DNA from: Bordetella genomosp. 11
GTDB taxonomy: Bacteria; Pseudomonadota; Gammaproteobacteria; Burkholderiales; Burkholderiaceae_B
Assembly (NCBI RefSeq): GCF_002261215.1
Contig: NZ_NEVS01000004.1
Coordinates: 1,550,001 to 1,614,000, forward strand
Reading direction: 5' to 3'
DNA length: 64,000 bases
Part shown: positions 1 through 8,615 of the stretch, in pieces
Numbering within the stretch: position 1 is the stretch's first letter
Layout: each line of letters begins with the position of its first letter
The notes under the pieces: generated by a model
What the model saw: only the letters and a program-made list of their open reading frames with translations
What the model was told of the DNA's origin: nothing
Databases searched by the model: none
Program-made: the position numbers and the translations under genes

Positions 1-56
1 GCGGCTCAACTGATAGCCTAGCGACTCCTTACATCTGCCTGAAAAATGATTCACTC

Positions 57-434
57 ATGTCCGTACGATGGCTTGGCGCTCCCGCCGTCCTCGCTTCCCT
101 GGCGCTTTTATCGTGGCCCGCCGCCGGCAACGCCCAGGCGCTCGGAGGAGACCGGCTGTTTCGGCAACGTTGCGCGTCCTGCCATTCGATCGAGCCCGCC
201 CGGAACGCCATCGGCCCAAGTCTGTTTGGGGTGTTTGGCCGGCGCGCGGGGGCAATGGAGGGGGCGCGCTACTCGGGAGCCTTGCAGGGTTCGGATGTGG
301 TCTGGACCAAGGAAACCCTGGACCGCTATCTGCGGAATCCGCGCCAGGCCGTACCGGGCACCAGCATGATGGTCAACGTGCCCAACCAGGCCGAACGGGA
401 GGCACTTGTGGACTATCTGGGCACGTTGCGTTGA
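57..434 (+). CDS. Class I c-type cytochrome, periplasmic
   Basis: This 125-residue protein has an N-terminal signal peptide (about residues 1-26) and one haem-attachment motif CASCH at residues 39-43. Met104 in a GTSM context is the likely distal haem ligand. This is the size and shape of a small soluble class I cytochrome c. It lies 38 bases upstream of the 2Fe-2S and molybdopterin subunits of a molybdenum hydroxylase on the same strand. The natural inference is that it takes electrons from that enzyme in the periplasm; related hydroxylases often have the cytochrome fused or encoded next door. No clear Shine-Dalgarno is visible before the ATG. Confidence 0.85.
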   Translation: MSVRWLGAPAVLASLALLSWPAAGNAQALGGDRLFRQRCASCHSIEPARNAIGPSLFGVFGRRAGAMEGARYSGALQGSDVVWTKETLDRYLRNPRQAVPGTSMMVNVPNQAEREALVDYLGTLR

Positions 435-472
435 AGCATGCGTTCTCTTAACCGCATACGGGAAAAAACATC

Positions 473-925
473 ATGGCTCTAGTGATCATCAACGGGCGTA
501 GCGTCAACGTGTCGGCGCAACCGGACACGCCGCTTCTGTGGGTTGTGCGCGAGCATATGGGCCTGACAGGGACCAAGTTCGGTTGCGGCGCCGGCGCGTG
601 CGGCGCATGCACCGTGCACCTGGACGGAGAAGCGGTCTATGCATGTCAAACGCCGTTGGACGCCGCAACGGGACACGCCGTGACGACGATCGAAGGGTTG
701 TCGGCCAACGGCGACCACCCGCTTCAGCGCGCCTGGATTGCGGAGCAAGTACCGCAATGCGGGTATTGCCAGTCCGGGCAAATCATGCGCGCCGCGGCGC
801 TTCTGCAAAGCAATCCGCGGCCTACCCGCGAAGAGATCATCGATGCGATGGCGGCAAATCTGTGCCGCTGCGGCACATATCCCCGCATCGTTCGGGCCAT
901 CCAGCGCGTTGCGCAGGGAGAGTAA
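473..925 (+). CDS. 2Fe-2S subunit of a molybdenum hydroxylase (IorA type)
   Basis: The 150-residue protein has the standard two-cluster layout of the small subunit of xanthine dehydrogenase-family enzymes. The N-terminal plant-ferredoxin-type cluster is bound by Cys38, Cys43, Cys46 and Cys58. The C-terminal helical cluster is bound by Cys96, Cys99, Cys131 and Cys133. Its length matches isoquinoline 1-oxidoreductase alpha and aldehyde or nicotinate dehydrogenase small subunits. It relays electrons from the molybdopterin subunit encoded just downstream, probably to the cytochrome encoded just upstream. No FAD subunit is present, as is usual for the two-subunit IorAB branch. The substrate cannot be read from the sequence. 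Confidence 0.9.
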   Translation: MALVIINGRSVNVSAQPDTPLLWVVREHMGLTGTKFGCGAGACGACTVHLDGEAVYACQTPLDAATGHAVTTIEGLSANGDHPLQRAWIAEQVPQCGYCQSGQIMRAAALLQSNPRPTREEIIDAMAANLCRCGTYPRIVRAIQRVAQGE

Positions 926-927
926 TC

Positions 928-3135
928 GTGCACAACGTTGTCCGCATGTCGCGCCGGAATTTCCTGGGCGCCACCGGAGCCCTGGGTTTCGCGGTCCTGG
1001 CCGGTGGCGCGGTCCAGGTCGTACGAGCCGCCGCGTCCGTTCCCGGCGCCGAACCGTTGGCCGTCAATGCATGGGTGACCATCGGCAGGGACGACAAAGT
1101 CACCCTACGATTTGCCTCCACGGAAATGGGCCAAGGCGTCATGACATCGCTGCCCATGATTCTTGCCGAGGAGCTCGATGCTGATTGGACCAGGGTCATC
1201 GTTCGGCAGGTCGACCAGGACGCAGGGTCCGTTTACGGCAATCCGAATACCGGCGGGATACTGTTCACGGCTGGCAGTTCTTCGGTCCAAGGCTACTTCG
1301 ACATCATGCGACGCGCCGGCGCCAATGCCCGGCGTGTCCTGATATATACCGCCGCACAGGCATGGGATGTACCTGTCGGAGAGGTAGCCACCGAGCCGGG
1401 CAGGGTGGTTCATTCGCCTACGGGAAGACGCCTGTCCTTCGGCGAAGTCGCCGCAATCCCTCGCATCGTGAGCGATGTGCCCCCAGTCACGGATGCCGAT
1501 CTGAAAGCGCGCGGCGCCTATCGACTGATCGGCACCAATCCCGGACGCCGCGATATTCCGGGCAAAGTCCGCGGTGAAGCCGTTTATTCCATGGACGTGC
1601 GGCTGCCGGGCATGGTGTACGCCGCCCAACTCCACGCACCGGTGGAAGGGGAGAGCCCCGTCGCGGTGGACGATGCGCAAACGCGCGCCCTTGCCGGTGT
1701 GCGGGATGTCATCCGGCTGCGCGGCTCGGTTGCGGTGATCGCCGATAACTGGGAGACCGCCCTGCAAGGCCGCGAGCTGCTGAACGTTCGGTGGACCGAG
1801 TCCTCGCCCTTCCGGACGGCGAACAGCGTCGAAGATCTGGCCGCTACCGTGACGGCAGTCAACGACAAAACGCGCCGCGCGATGCCTTGGGCGGGCAGGG
1901 GAGATGCGAGCGCCGCCCTCGCCGCGCCTGGGCGTAGACGTGTCCAGGCCATCTTCACGACCGAGCACACGTATCACGCGCAGATGGAGCCCCTGAACGC
2001 GATAGCCGCGGTTGACAGCGATGGCAAGGGGGCCGAAGTCTGGCTGGGAACGCAGAGTCAATCGCTTTCGATCGCGGCGGCCGCGCAAGCGTTGCAGACT
2101 ACGCCTGATCGCATCCGTTTCCACGCGATGCAGATGGGCGGCGCTTTTGGGCGCCGGACCTTCTTCGCCCGGGACAACCTGCATGATGCGTTGATTTTGT
2201 CCAAACACATGGGCCGGCCGGTAAAGCTTATGTGGACCCGGGAAGACGATGTCAAGAACGGCTGGCTTCGTCCCGCAACGGCGCACCGGCTGGAAGCGAC
2301 GTTGGATTCCGCCGGCAACGTGGCGACCTTCCATCATCGGGTCGCCAGTCCGTCCATCCTGGAATATGCCGCGCCTTCCCGGTGGGCGGGGGCAAAGGGC
2401 CGGGACATTCTGGTTATGGAAGGAACGGAAAGCGCCGATTACGACATCCCGGACTTCCTGTCCGATCATGTCATTCTCGAACGGCGTACCCGGGTGTCGG
2501 CATGGCGGGGAATAGGCTGGGGGCCGAACTGTTTCGCTCGCGAATGCTTCATCGACGAGCTGGCTGAAGCGGCGAATACCGACCCCGTCGCGTTCCGGCG
2601 GCGCTTGCTCTCCAAAAGCCCGCGCGGCCGCGCGGTCCTTGACGCGGTGGTCGAAATGTCCGGGTTCGGCAACGCGCCGGCGGGGCGGGCTCATGGCATT
2701 TCGTTTGCCGGCTACAAGGAGACGATAGGCGCCGGCGTCGCCGAGCTATCGATAGACAAGCAATCCGGCCAGATCCGGGTTCATCGTTTCTGGGCGGCTG
2801 TGGACCCGGGCATCGCGATACACCCGGACAATCTGGTCGCGCAAACCGAGGGAGGCATCATATTCGGCCTTTCGGGCGCCTTGAAAGAACGCATAACGGT
2901 AGACCGGGGGCAGATTCAACAGAACAATTTCTACGACTATGAGCCGCTGCGCATCCACGAGATTCCGGAGATTTCCGTGCGAATCGTGGAGAGTGGCCAC
3001 CATCCGTCGGGGGCGGGTGAAATCGGCGTCCCCATGACGGGCGCCGCGGTCGCCAATGCGGTTTATGCCTTGACGGGGAAACGGCTCCGCGATATGCCCT
3101 TTACTGCCGAACGGATCAAAAGCCTGACTGCGTAA
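928..3135 (+). CDS. Molybdopterin-binding subunit of a molybdenum hydroxylase (IorB type), Tat-exported
   Basis: About 735 residues. I chose the GTG at 928 because an AGGGAGAG ribosome site lies just before it; an in-frame ATG at 946 is the alternative. Both starts keep a twin-arginine signal, SRRNFLG, followed by a hydrophobic stretch, so the complex should be exported folded. The conserved GQGV segment, the GGAFGRR cofactor-binding motif and the C-terminal GAGEIG motif carrying the catalytic glutamate of the xanthine dehydrogenase family are all present. It follows the 2Fe-2S gene by two bases, so the pair is translationally linked. It probably hydroxylates an N-heterocycle or oxidises an aldehyde; the exact substrate is unknown. 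Confidence 0.88.
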   Translation: MHNVVRMSRRNFLGATGALGFAVLAGGAVQVVRAAASVPGAEPLAVNAWVTIGRDDKVTLRFASTEMGQGVMTSLPMILAEELDADWTRVIVRQVDQDAGSVYGNPNTGGILFTAGSSSVQGYFDIMRRAGANARRVLIYTAAQAWDVPVGEVATEPGRVVHSPTGRRLSFGEVAAIPRIVSDVPPVTDADLKARGAYRLIGTNPGRRDIPGKVRGEAVYSMDVRLPGMVYAAQLHAPVEGESPVAVDDAQTRALAGVRDVIRLRGSVAVIADNWETALQGRELLNVRWTESSPFRTANSVEDLAATVTAVNDKTRRAMPWAGRGDASAALAAPGRRRVQAIFTTEHTYHAQMEPLNAIAAVDSDGKGAEVWLGTQSQSLSIAAAAQALQTTPDRIRFHAMQMGGAFGRRTFFARDNLHDALILSKHMGRPVKLMWTREDDVKNGWLRPATAHRLEATLDSAGNVATFHHRVASPSILEYAAPSRWAGAKGRDILVMEGTESADYDIPDFLSDHVILERRTRVSAWRGIGWGPNCFARECFIDELAEAANTDPVAFRRRLLSKSPRGRAVLDAVVEMSGFGNAPAGRAHGISFAGYKETIGAGVAELSIDKQSGQIRVHRFWAAVDPGIAIHPDNLVAQTEGGIIFGLSGALKERITVDRGQIQQNNFYDYEPLRIHEIPEISVRIVESGHHPSGAGEIGVPMTGAAVANAVYALTGKRLRDMPFTAERIKSLTA

Positions 3136-3255
3136 GCGTCTCGGTCTTTTTCGGCAGCCAGGTCTTTGCCGGCGGGGGCGATCCCGGCGCCGTGCGCACG
3201 ATGTAGAGATGCCAGGTGGACCGATTGTGCGTCTAGCCTTATAAAGCTATTCACT

Positions 3256-4161
3256 ATGGACCGCCTTTCTTCTCTGCAACTGTTCAATCGGATTGTGGAA
3301 TTGGGTAGTTTCACCCAAGCCGCCGAGATGTTGAATATGCCGCGCGCCACCGCGACCCACGCGATCAAGCAACTTGAGAGCCGGCTGGGCGTGCGTCTGT
3401 TGGATCGCACCACGCGCCAGGTCAAGCCCACGTTGGACGGCCAGGCGTTCTATGAGCGATGCAAGCGGATTCTGGACGACCTGGAAGATGCCGAATCGTC
3501 CGTCGCGACCTACCTGACCAACCCGCAAGGCACGCTACGGTTGGATGTTCACGGCGCGCACGCCACGATGGTCATTCTTCCGCGTATCGCGGAGTTCAGG
3601 GAGCGCTATCCCAACATCGATATTGAGCTGAGTAGCGGCGACCGCCTGGTCGACCTGGTAAAGGAGGGTATCGACTGTGTCGTCAGGGCGGGGCAGCCCC
3701 GCGATTCTTCCCTGGTCGTCCGCAAGCTCGCCGAATTGCCTGAAATCATTTGCGCCAGCCCGGCCTACCTGGAGAAACATGGGGTTCCCGAGCATCCGCG
3801 CGACCTGGAACAGCATCAGGGCATCGGTTTCTTCTCGCGAGGCAATGACTATAAGTATCCGTTTTCTGTCATTGTCGATGGACAAGTGCGGGAGTACACC
3901 GCGAGCGGTTGGCTTTCGGTAAGCGAAGCCGAATGCTATACAACCGCCGCGCTTAGCGGGTGCGGCATTATCCAGGTTCCGCGCTTCCGGCTGGAGGAGC
4001 ATCTGAAGGCCGGGCGCTTGGTGCAGATACTCTCCGAATGGGCGTGCCCGACGCTGCCGATTTGCGCGCTTTACCCGTCCCACCGGCAGATTTCTCCCCG
4101 CGTGCGCGTGTTCATCGATTGGGTCCGCGATCTGTATCTCGAAAGATTCGGCGCGTCCTGA
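3256..4161 (+). CDS. LysR-family transcriptional regulator
   Basis: The 301-residue protein starts MDRLSSLQLF and has the LysR winged helix-turn-helix in the first 60 residues, with FTQAAEMLNMPRATATHAIKQLE as the recognition region, then a periplasmic-binding-protein-like effector domain. The ATG at 3256 matches the usual family start; the reading frame is open further upstream but that stretch looks non-coding. It is on the same strand as, and 120 bases after, the molybdenum hydroxylase genes, so it may regulate them. The effector is unknown. Confidence 0.85.
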   Translation: MDRLSSLQLFNRIVELGSFTQAAEMLNMPRATATHAIKQLESRLGVRLLDRTTRQVKPTLDGQAFYERCKRILDDLEDAESSVATYLTNPQGTLRLDVHGAHATMVILPRIAEFRERYPNIDIELSSGDRLVDLVKEGIDCVVRAGQPRDSSLVVRKLAELPEIICASPAYLEKHGVPEHPRDLEQHQGIGFFSRGNDYKYPFSVIVDGQVREYTASGWLSVSEAECYTTAALSGCGIIQVPRFRLEEHLKAGRLVQILSEWACPTLPICALYPSHRQISPRVRVFIDWVRDLYLERFGAS

Positions 4162-4201
4162 TTCCGCCCGGAAAGAGACCGAACGCGCAGCGTGACAGCC
4201 G

Positions 4202-4693
4202 CTAACGATCGCCACCGAGGAACAGCTTGTCGCAGTAGCCGCCTTGCAGGTAGGAGGACACGATGGTCTTATGGGCGTCGGTGATGAAGGTCATGATGCA
4301 GGTTTCGCCTTCTTGGGTGTAATAACCCGTTGGCGCGGTATTTTCCTGGTAGATCGGGGTCTGGCCTTGGCCGCCACCGGCAGGAAGCACCCCAACCAGC
4401 GTGCTGCCTGTCGACGCCGTTCCGGTCTGGACGAAGCGCTGGTGCTGGGTAGAGCCGTATCGGCTCCAGGCGTGCGAGTAGCGGGGGTTTTGTGGGGTGC
4501 CGATGTTGGGATAGGTGGCCGAACCGCCCTGGTGATCCTCGGGGCCGAACCGCGAGGTGACCTCGTTCAGGTTATGACCGACCATACTTTTCGCGTAGCG
4601 GTCCATCTGGTTGGCGGGCGGGTGGTAGACGCAACCGCTTAGCAGGACGAAACCCAGGGCGGCGGAACAGGCGAACAGGGTACGGCGGATCAT
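4202..4693 (-). CDS. Putative outer-membrane lipoprotein, unknown function
   Basis: The 163-residue protein begins MIRRTLFACSAALG and has a lipoprotein signal peptide ending in the lipobox LLSGC (Cys about residue 21). I preferred the ATG at 4693 over an upstream one at 4822 because only the shorter form places the signal peptide at the N-terminus. The mature part contains a segment resembling small SmpA/OmlA-like lipoproteins (NLNEVTSRFGPED, where a small protein module often starts) and a Cys-containing tail. I do not recognise a specific function. It is divergent from the exported protein at 5049. Confidence 0.6.
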   Translation of the reverse strand: MIRRTLFACSAALGFVLLSGCVYHPPANQMDRYAKSMVGHNLNEVTSRFGPEDHQGGSATYPNIGTPQNPRYSHAWSRYGSTQHQRFVQTGTASTGSTLVGVLPAGGGQGQTPIYQENTAPTGYYTQEGETCIMTFITDAHKTIVSSYLQGGYCDKLFLGGDR

Positions 4694-5048
4694 GGAATGT
4701 TTCGCGAAGCTCGAAAGTGTGAATTCTATTTCCGGGATTGCCGAACGGGCACCCTCATCAGCGAAGAAAATGTAACTGCGTCTGCATTCAATAAGCGCCG
4801 AATCGGGCTGTTGCGAGCCCATAGTTCCGCTTCGGCGCAGTTCGACAGCCGAGATACGGGCGCGGTTTCCCAGAAGGGTTCAGCAGCTAGAAAGCGACTG
4901 CGCCGCAGCGCGGTGTTGGCCGACGAACCGGACGCGGCAGCCTGCATGCGGGCGCGGTCCGCAGCAACGCTGACAATTTGTCGAACTCTCATCAAAGGCG
5001 GCGTGATATATCCCCATGCTCAACCGCAAAGCAAAGATAAGAGTCACC
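4694..5048. other. Divergent intergenic region
   Basis: About 355 bases separate the lipoprotein gene and the exported-protein gene. A weak -10-like GATATA lies near 5003-5008, just before the + strand gene; if used, it would favour the later ATG at 5049 as start. I see no RNA gene, repeat or strong operator here. Confidence 0.4.
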
Positions 5049-6434
5049 ATGAGCAGCCCGATTTTTCGCCGCCGTTCCGGGCGGGACTTAGCTTCGATAC
5101 GCCGCGCCGGCCGTTGCGCCCGGCTGATGCTGTTGGCCGCCGCCATGCTGGCAATGCCGGCCGCGCGTGCACAGGCGCAGGGCGCGGCAGCTCACGCCCA
5201 TGTGCCGGCTCCGGCCTCGGCCACGGGTCCGACTACGGCGCCGGCTGCTGCTCCTCCCGTCGTTCCGGCCGCGACGACGACCATGCCCACATCGCCGGCT
5301 GTCGAATTCCCTGCCTGGTCGGCGTCTTATCAGGGCACGATCTCCAGTCGCAAGATCCGCGTCGAATTCAAGCGTGTCGCCGATCACGTGTCCGGCAACT
5401 ACTGCTACGAGCCTTGCGATTCGAACAAGATATTGAAGTTGCGGCTCGAGGGCAGTTGGCAAGCCAATGGCGTGGGCATGCAGGAATACGACCAGACCGC
5501 CGCCGGCAAGGACAAGCCCGTGACCGGGCATTGGGAGATGCGCCCCAATGGCGCCGGCTGGACGGGAACCTGGGCCAGCCCCGATGGCAAGCGCAGTCTG
5601 CCCGTGACCTTGGGCCCCGCGCCGGGGGCGCATGCCTTCCCTTATGAAATCCGCCTGGCCGCGGACCGCATGCCCGACCCTGGCGGCGCCTGCGCCACCG
5701 ACGTGCCGCATGTGACCCAGATCCGCTTGTACAAGGACGGCAGGCTGGTGCAGGCGCTGCCCACCGATTCGGTCGGCACGTGCCGCATCTTCGTGCCGGA
5801 AACACCGGACATCAATTTCGATGGCTGGCCGGATCTGACGCTGGCCCAGTTCCTGCCCGCCGGTCCCAATATCCCCACCAGCGCATGGATCTACGAGCCC
5901 GCGACGGGCAAGTTCGACGACGTCAGCGCCACCATGGAACAAATGACGTCGCCCAACTTCGATACCGCCAACAAGCTGGTGTGGGATTTCCAACGCGGCA
6001 GTTGCTGCGATCACTACGTAACCATCGCGAAATGGAAGGGCAAGGAACTGGTCCAGGTGGAGCAGGGCGAGAGCTTTTTCCAGCCTGTGCGGACCAACGG
6101 CAAAATCCGTTATTGCTACGTGATGCCGACCTATCGTGATGGTCACGTCGAATACCCTGACGTCACCTGGAACGCGGGTGACCGGTTGCTGCCGCGCAAC
6201 CCGTCTGAATGCGACGCCGATCCGCCCGAATCCTGGGAACGTGTGCATATGGAGGTCTACCTGCGCGATACCCGCAATGGAGACATATCCCACGAGTATT
6301 CCGAGAAAGTGCAGATGGAGACCGTCGAGATCAAGGGCAAGCGCATGAAATGCCCCTATGTCCAGCTCTTGGACAACGGCCAAGTCGCCGCCGTCACGCT
6401 CAAGGATCCGAACTACTGCACGGCGTCGAAGTAA
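5049..6434 (+). CDS. Exported protein of unknown function
   Basis: The product is about 461 residues from the ATG at 5049; an in-frame ATG at 5016 adds 11 residues. A long Arg-rich n-region is followed by a hydrophobic core (LMLLAAAMLAM) and an AxA cleavage site, then a low-complexity Ala/Pro/Thr linker, consistent with secretion to the periplasm or outer surface. The mature domain has several paired cysteines (for example CYEPC, GSCCD) and many aromatic residues. I recognise no named family and no catalytic motif. It is transcribed away from the lipoprotein gene at 4202-4693 and stands alone. Confidence 0.6.
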   Translation: MSSPIFRRRSGRDLASIRRAGRCARLMLLAAAMLAMPAARAQAQGAAAHAHVPAPASATGPTTAPAAAPPVVPAATTTMPTSPAVEFPAWSASYQGTISSRKIRVEFKRVADHVSGNYCYEPCDSNKILKLRLEGSWQANGVGMQEYDQTAAGKDKPVTGHWEMRPNGAGWTGTWASPDGKRSLPVTLGPAPGAHAFPYEIRLAADRMPDPGGACATDVPHVTQIRLYKDGRLVQALPTDSVGTCRIFVPETPDINFDGWPDLTLAQFLPAGPNIPTSAWIYEPATGKFDDVSATMEQMTSPNFDTANKLVWDFQRGSCCDHYVTIAKWKGKELVQVEQGESFFQPVRTNGKIRYCYVMPTYRDGHVEYPDVTWNAGDRLLPRNPSECDADPPESWERVHMEVYLRDTRNGDISHEYSEKVQMETVEIKGKRMKCPYVQLLDNGQVAAVTLKDPNYCTASK

Positions 6435-6581
6435 GGCTGGGGGCCGGCCAGGCGCCCGGCTGCCGGCTCACGCAGCCTGCTGGCCGGCCTGGTCAGCAGG
6501 GCGGTACCGCGACCAGGTCCTGATGGCCGCCTATGGCGAGTATGAAGCCGAGAGTCGATCCCAGCCAATAATGCGACTTTA

Positions 6582-6622
6582 CATAATATACATTATGCGG
6601 TTCAGATCAGTCCGATAATCGG
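6582..6622. promoter_or_regulatory. Two palindromes upstream of the ars operon
   Basis: CATAAT-ATAC-ATTATG (6582-6597) is a perfect 6-4-6 inverted repeat and CCGAT-A-ATCGG (6612-6622) a perfect 5-1-5 one. They lie 70-110 bases before arsR in an AT-rich patch that stands out from the GC-rich surroundings. They may be extra operator or activator sites; function is inference. Confidence 0.35.
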
Positions 6623-6657
6623 TCTCGGCCGGTGCCGTGACAGAGAAAGCCGAATAC

Positions 6658-6685
6658 TTGAACAATACAACTACAGTTGTATGAT
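6658..6685 (+). promoter_or_regulatory. arsR promoter with an ArsR operator in the spacer
   Basis: TTGAAC (6658-6663) and TATGAT (6680-6685) form a sigma-70-like promoter with a 16-base spacer. The perfect inverted repeat ATACAACT-AC-AGTTGTAT (6665-6682) fills that spacer and overlaps the -10 box, the expected arrangement for ArsR repression by blocking polymerase. The transcript should start near 6692, the arsR ATG, so the message may be leaderless. Confidence 0.6.
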
Positions 6686-6691
6686 CGCTGT

Positions 6692-7018
6692 ATGGAGAAA
6701 AGCACTGCCATTACCGTTTTCGAGTCACTGGCCTCCGGCGTGCGGCTGGATATCTTCCGGCTGCTTGTGCGAGCTGCTCCCATGGGATGCGTCGCCGGCG
6801 AAATTGCGCATCAGCTCGCGATACCGCCCACGAATCTCTCCTTTCATTTGAAGGCGCTGACCCACGCGGGATTGCTCACCGTTGCCCAGGAAGGCCGATA
6901 TTCGCGGTACCGCGCCAACATTGAGCTGATGTACGGGCTGGTGGATTACTTGACCGCCGAGTGCTGCAGCGGCGTGCCGCAAAGCGCGTCCATTACCGTT
7001 AGCGACGGCGAAGAATGA
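6692..7018 (+). CDS. arsR: ArsR/SmtB-family arsenic-responsive repressor
   Basis: The 108-residue protein has the ArsR winged helix-turn-helix, with [21 protein letters not shown] as the recognition region. The classical ELCVCDL metal motif in the DNA-binding helix is absent; instead Cys91 and Cys92 occur together near the C-terminus, with Cys33 elsewhere. This resembles the C-terminal vicinal-Cys As(III) sensors described for Acidithiobacillus-type ArsR. I chose the ATG at 6692; an upstream TTG at 6677 would lie inside the operator. It overlaps the next gene by four bases (ATGA) and is followed by arsO and arsC, which supports an arsenic role. It likely represses its own operon. Confidence 0.85.
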   Translation: MEKSTAITVFESLASGVRLDIFRLLVRAAPMGCVAGEIAHQLAIPPTNLSFHLKALTHAGLLTVAQEGRYSRYRANIELMYGLVDYLTAECCSGVPQSASITVSDGEE

Positions 7019-8115
7019 GCCGCGAACCATCCCACCGGCGCGTCGATGTGGTGCTGATTGGCGCAGGACAAAGCGCGCTCGCGGTGGCCTACTTTCTGAA
7101 AAGGACGTCGCTGAGCTTCGTGTTGCTGGACGCGGGGCCTGGCCCCGGCGGTGCCTGGCAGCATGGCTGGGATTCGCTGCGCCTGTTTTCACCCGCGCAG
7201 TGGAGCTCTCTACCCGGGTGGCCCATGCCGGCAAAACCCGGTTATCCCAGCCGCATCGATGTCACGGACTATTTGACCCGATATGAAGAGCGCTATGGAT
7301 TTCACATCGAGCGCCCCGTGACTGTTGACCAGGTGCACCACGATGGAAAGCGCTTCATCGTCGAGACGGATCGAGGGCCCTGGTTTGCCCAAGCGGTCGT
7401 CAGTGCCACGGGCACCTGGAGCAATCCGTACATTCCCTCCATCGAAGGTGCGAGCGTGTATCGCGGCGAGCAGCTGCATTCCGCCCACTATCGAAGTCCG
7501 GCTCCATTCGCGGGCAAGCGCGTCATCGTGGTCGGCGGCGGGAATTCTGGCGCACAAATCCTTGCCGAGGTATCGACGGTCGCCGAAACCACCTGGGTCA
7601 CCGAGGCCGCGCCGAGCTTCTTGCCCGACGATGTCGACGGCAGAGTGCTGTTCGAACGCGCAACCGCACGATGGCAAGCGCTGCAATCAGGGCAAAGGCT
7701 TGATCAGCCGCCTGGGGGCCTGGGCGACATCGTCATGGTTTCCCCGGTCAAGGAAGCACGGGACCGCGATGTTCTCCACGCCGTACGTCCCTTCCGCAGC
7801 TTCTATCCTGAAGGGGTTGTGTGGCCGGACGGCAAGCGCTCGCTCGTCGACGCGGTTATTTGGTGCACCGGATTCCGCCCGGCGCTAAAGCACCTGAAGA
7901 CACTCGGAATTGTCGATGCGACCGGTAAGGTCGAGGTCGACGGCACAAGATCCACCGCTGTCCCTGGGTTGTGGCTGGTCGGCTACGGAGAATGGACCGG
8001 ATTCGCCTCCGCGACCCTGGTCGGCATCATGCGCACCGCCAAATCCACCGCCCTGGAAGTTGCGGCATTTATTGAAAGCAACGCTACATTACCGTCCCAA
8101 GGAAGTCCGGCATGA
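7015..8115 (+). CDS. arsO: ArsO-type flavin-dependent oxidoreductase
   Basis: This 366-residue FAD/NADPH-dependent protein has an N-terminal FAD-binding motif ([12 protein letters not shown], about residues 12-23), a second Rossmann motif for NAD(P) near the middle ([12 protein letters not shown]), and the C-terminal [10 protein letters not shown] segment typical of flavin monooxygenase-like proteins. ArsO proteins of this size recur in proteobacterial ars operons; their exact role in arsenic or organoarsenic handling is not settled. It overlaps arsR and arsC by ATGA at both ends, so the three are translationally coupled. No arsenite efflux pump (ArsB/Acr3) is in the operon. Confidence 0.75.
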   Translation: MSREPSHRRVDVVLIGAGQSALAVAYFLKRTSLSFVLLDAGPGPGGAWQHGWDSLRLFSPAQWSSLPGWPMPAKPGYPSRIDVTDYLTRYEERYGFHIERPVTVDQVHHDGKRFIVETDRGPWFAQAVVSATGTWSNPYIPSIEGASVYRGEQLHSAHYRSPAPFAGKRVIVVGGGNSGAQILAEVSTVAETTWVTEAAPSFLPDDVDGRVLFERATARWQALQSGQRLDQPPGGLGDIVMVSPVKEARDRDVLHAVRPFRSFYPEGVVWPDGKRSLVDAVIWCTGFRPALKHLKTLGIVDATGKVEVDGTRSTAVPGLWLVGYGEWTGFASATLVGIMRTAKSTALEVAAFIESNATLPSQGSPA

Positions 8116-8537
8116 GCACCGTTACGATTTACCATAACCCCGACTGCGGCACGTCTCGCAACACCCTCGCGCTGATTCGCAATTCCGGCGTCGAGCCGCA
8201 AGTCATCGAGTATCTGAAAACGCCTCCGGATCGCCCCGGCCTTGTTAGCCTGATTACTCTCGCCGGACTGACCGTCCGGGATGCCATTCGACAAAAAGGC
8301 ACGCCCTACTTCGAGCTGGGTCTTGACTCCCCTGCCCTTGGCGACGACGCCCTGCTGGACGCCATGCTCGCGCACCCCATCCTGATCAACCGACCGTTCG
8401 TGGTGACGGGAAAGGGTGTCCGGCTTTGCCGTCCCTCTGAAGTTGTCCTCGACATTCTGGAAGACCCTCAGCGAGGCCCGTTCACCAAAGAGGATGGTGA
8501 AGTCGTGATCGATGAAAACGGGAAGCGCCTGCGCTGA
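8112..8537 (+). CDS. arsC: Glutaredoxin-dependent arsenate reductase
   Basis: The 141-residue protein has the thioredoxin-fold ArsC start [11 protein letters not shown] with catalytic Cys12 and the CGTSR arsenate-binding loop. The later NRPFVV and CRPSE segments, with conserved arginines, are also family hallmarks. It reduces arsenate to arsenite in the cytoplasm using glutathione and glutaredoxin. It is the last gene of arsR-arsO-arsC, overlapping arsO by four bases. The arsenite produced must leave by a pump encoded elsewhere. Confidence 0.93.
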   Translation: MSTVTIYHNPDCGTSRNTLALIRNSGVEPQVIEYLKTPPDRPGLVSLITLAGLTVRDAIRQKGTPYFELGLDSPALGDDALLDAMLAHPILINRPFVVTGKGVRLCRPSEVVLDILEDPQRGPFTKEDGEVVIDENGKRLR

Positions 8538-8549
8538 TACACGCAGCGA

Positions 8550-8572
8550 CCGGGCGCCACCCCTGCGCCCGG
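8550..8572. terminator. Hairpin between convergent arsC and LysR genes
   Basis: CCGGGCGC (8550-8557) pairs perfectly with GCGCCCGG (8565-8572) around a seven-base loop. It lies in the 78-base gap between two convergent genes and could stop transcription from both sides, but it has no U-tract. Confidence 0.45.
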
Positions 8573-8615
8573 ACCAATTCCGGAGCGCCATCGCGGCCCA
8601 TCCCGACAAACTGGC

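Noticed and set aside
1105..2694. A long open frame (about 529 codons) on the minus strand inside the molybdopterin subunit gene
   Set aside because: It is antisense to a well-supported gene, has no recognisable domain and reflects GC-rich third-position bias.
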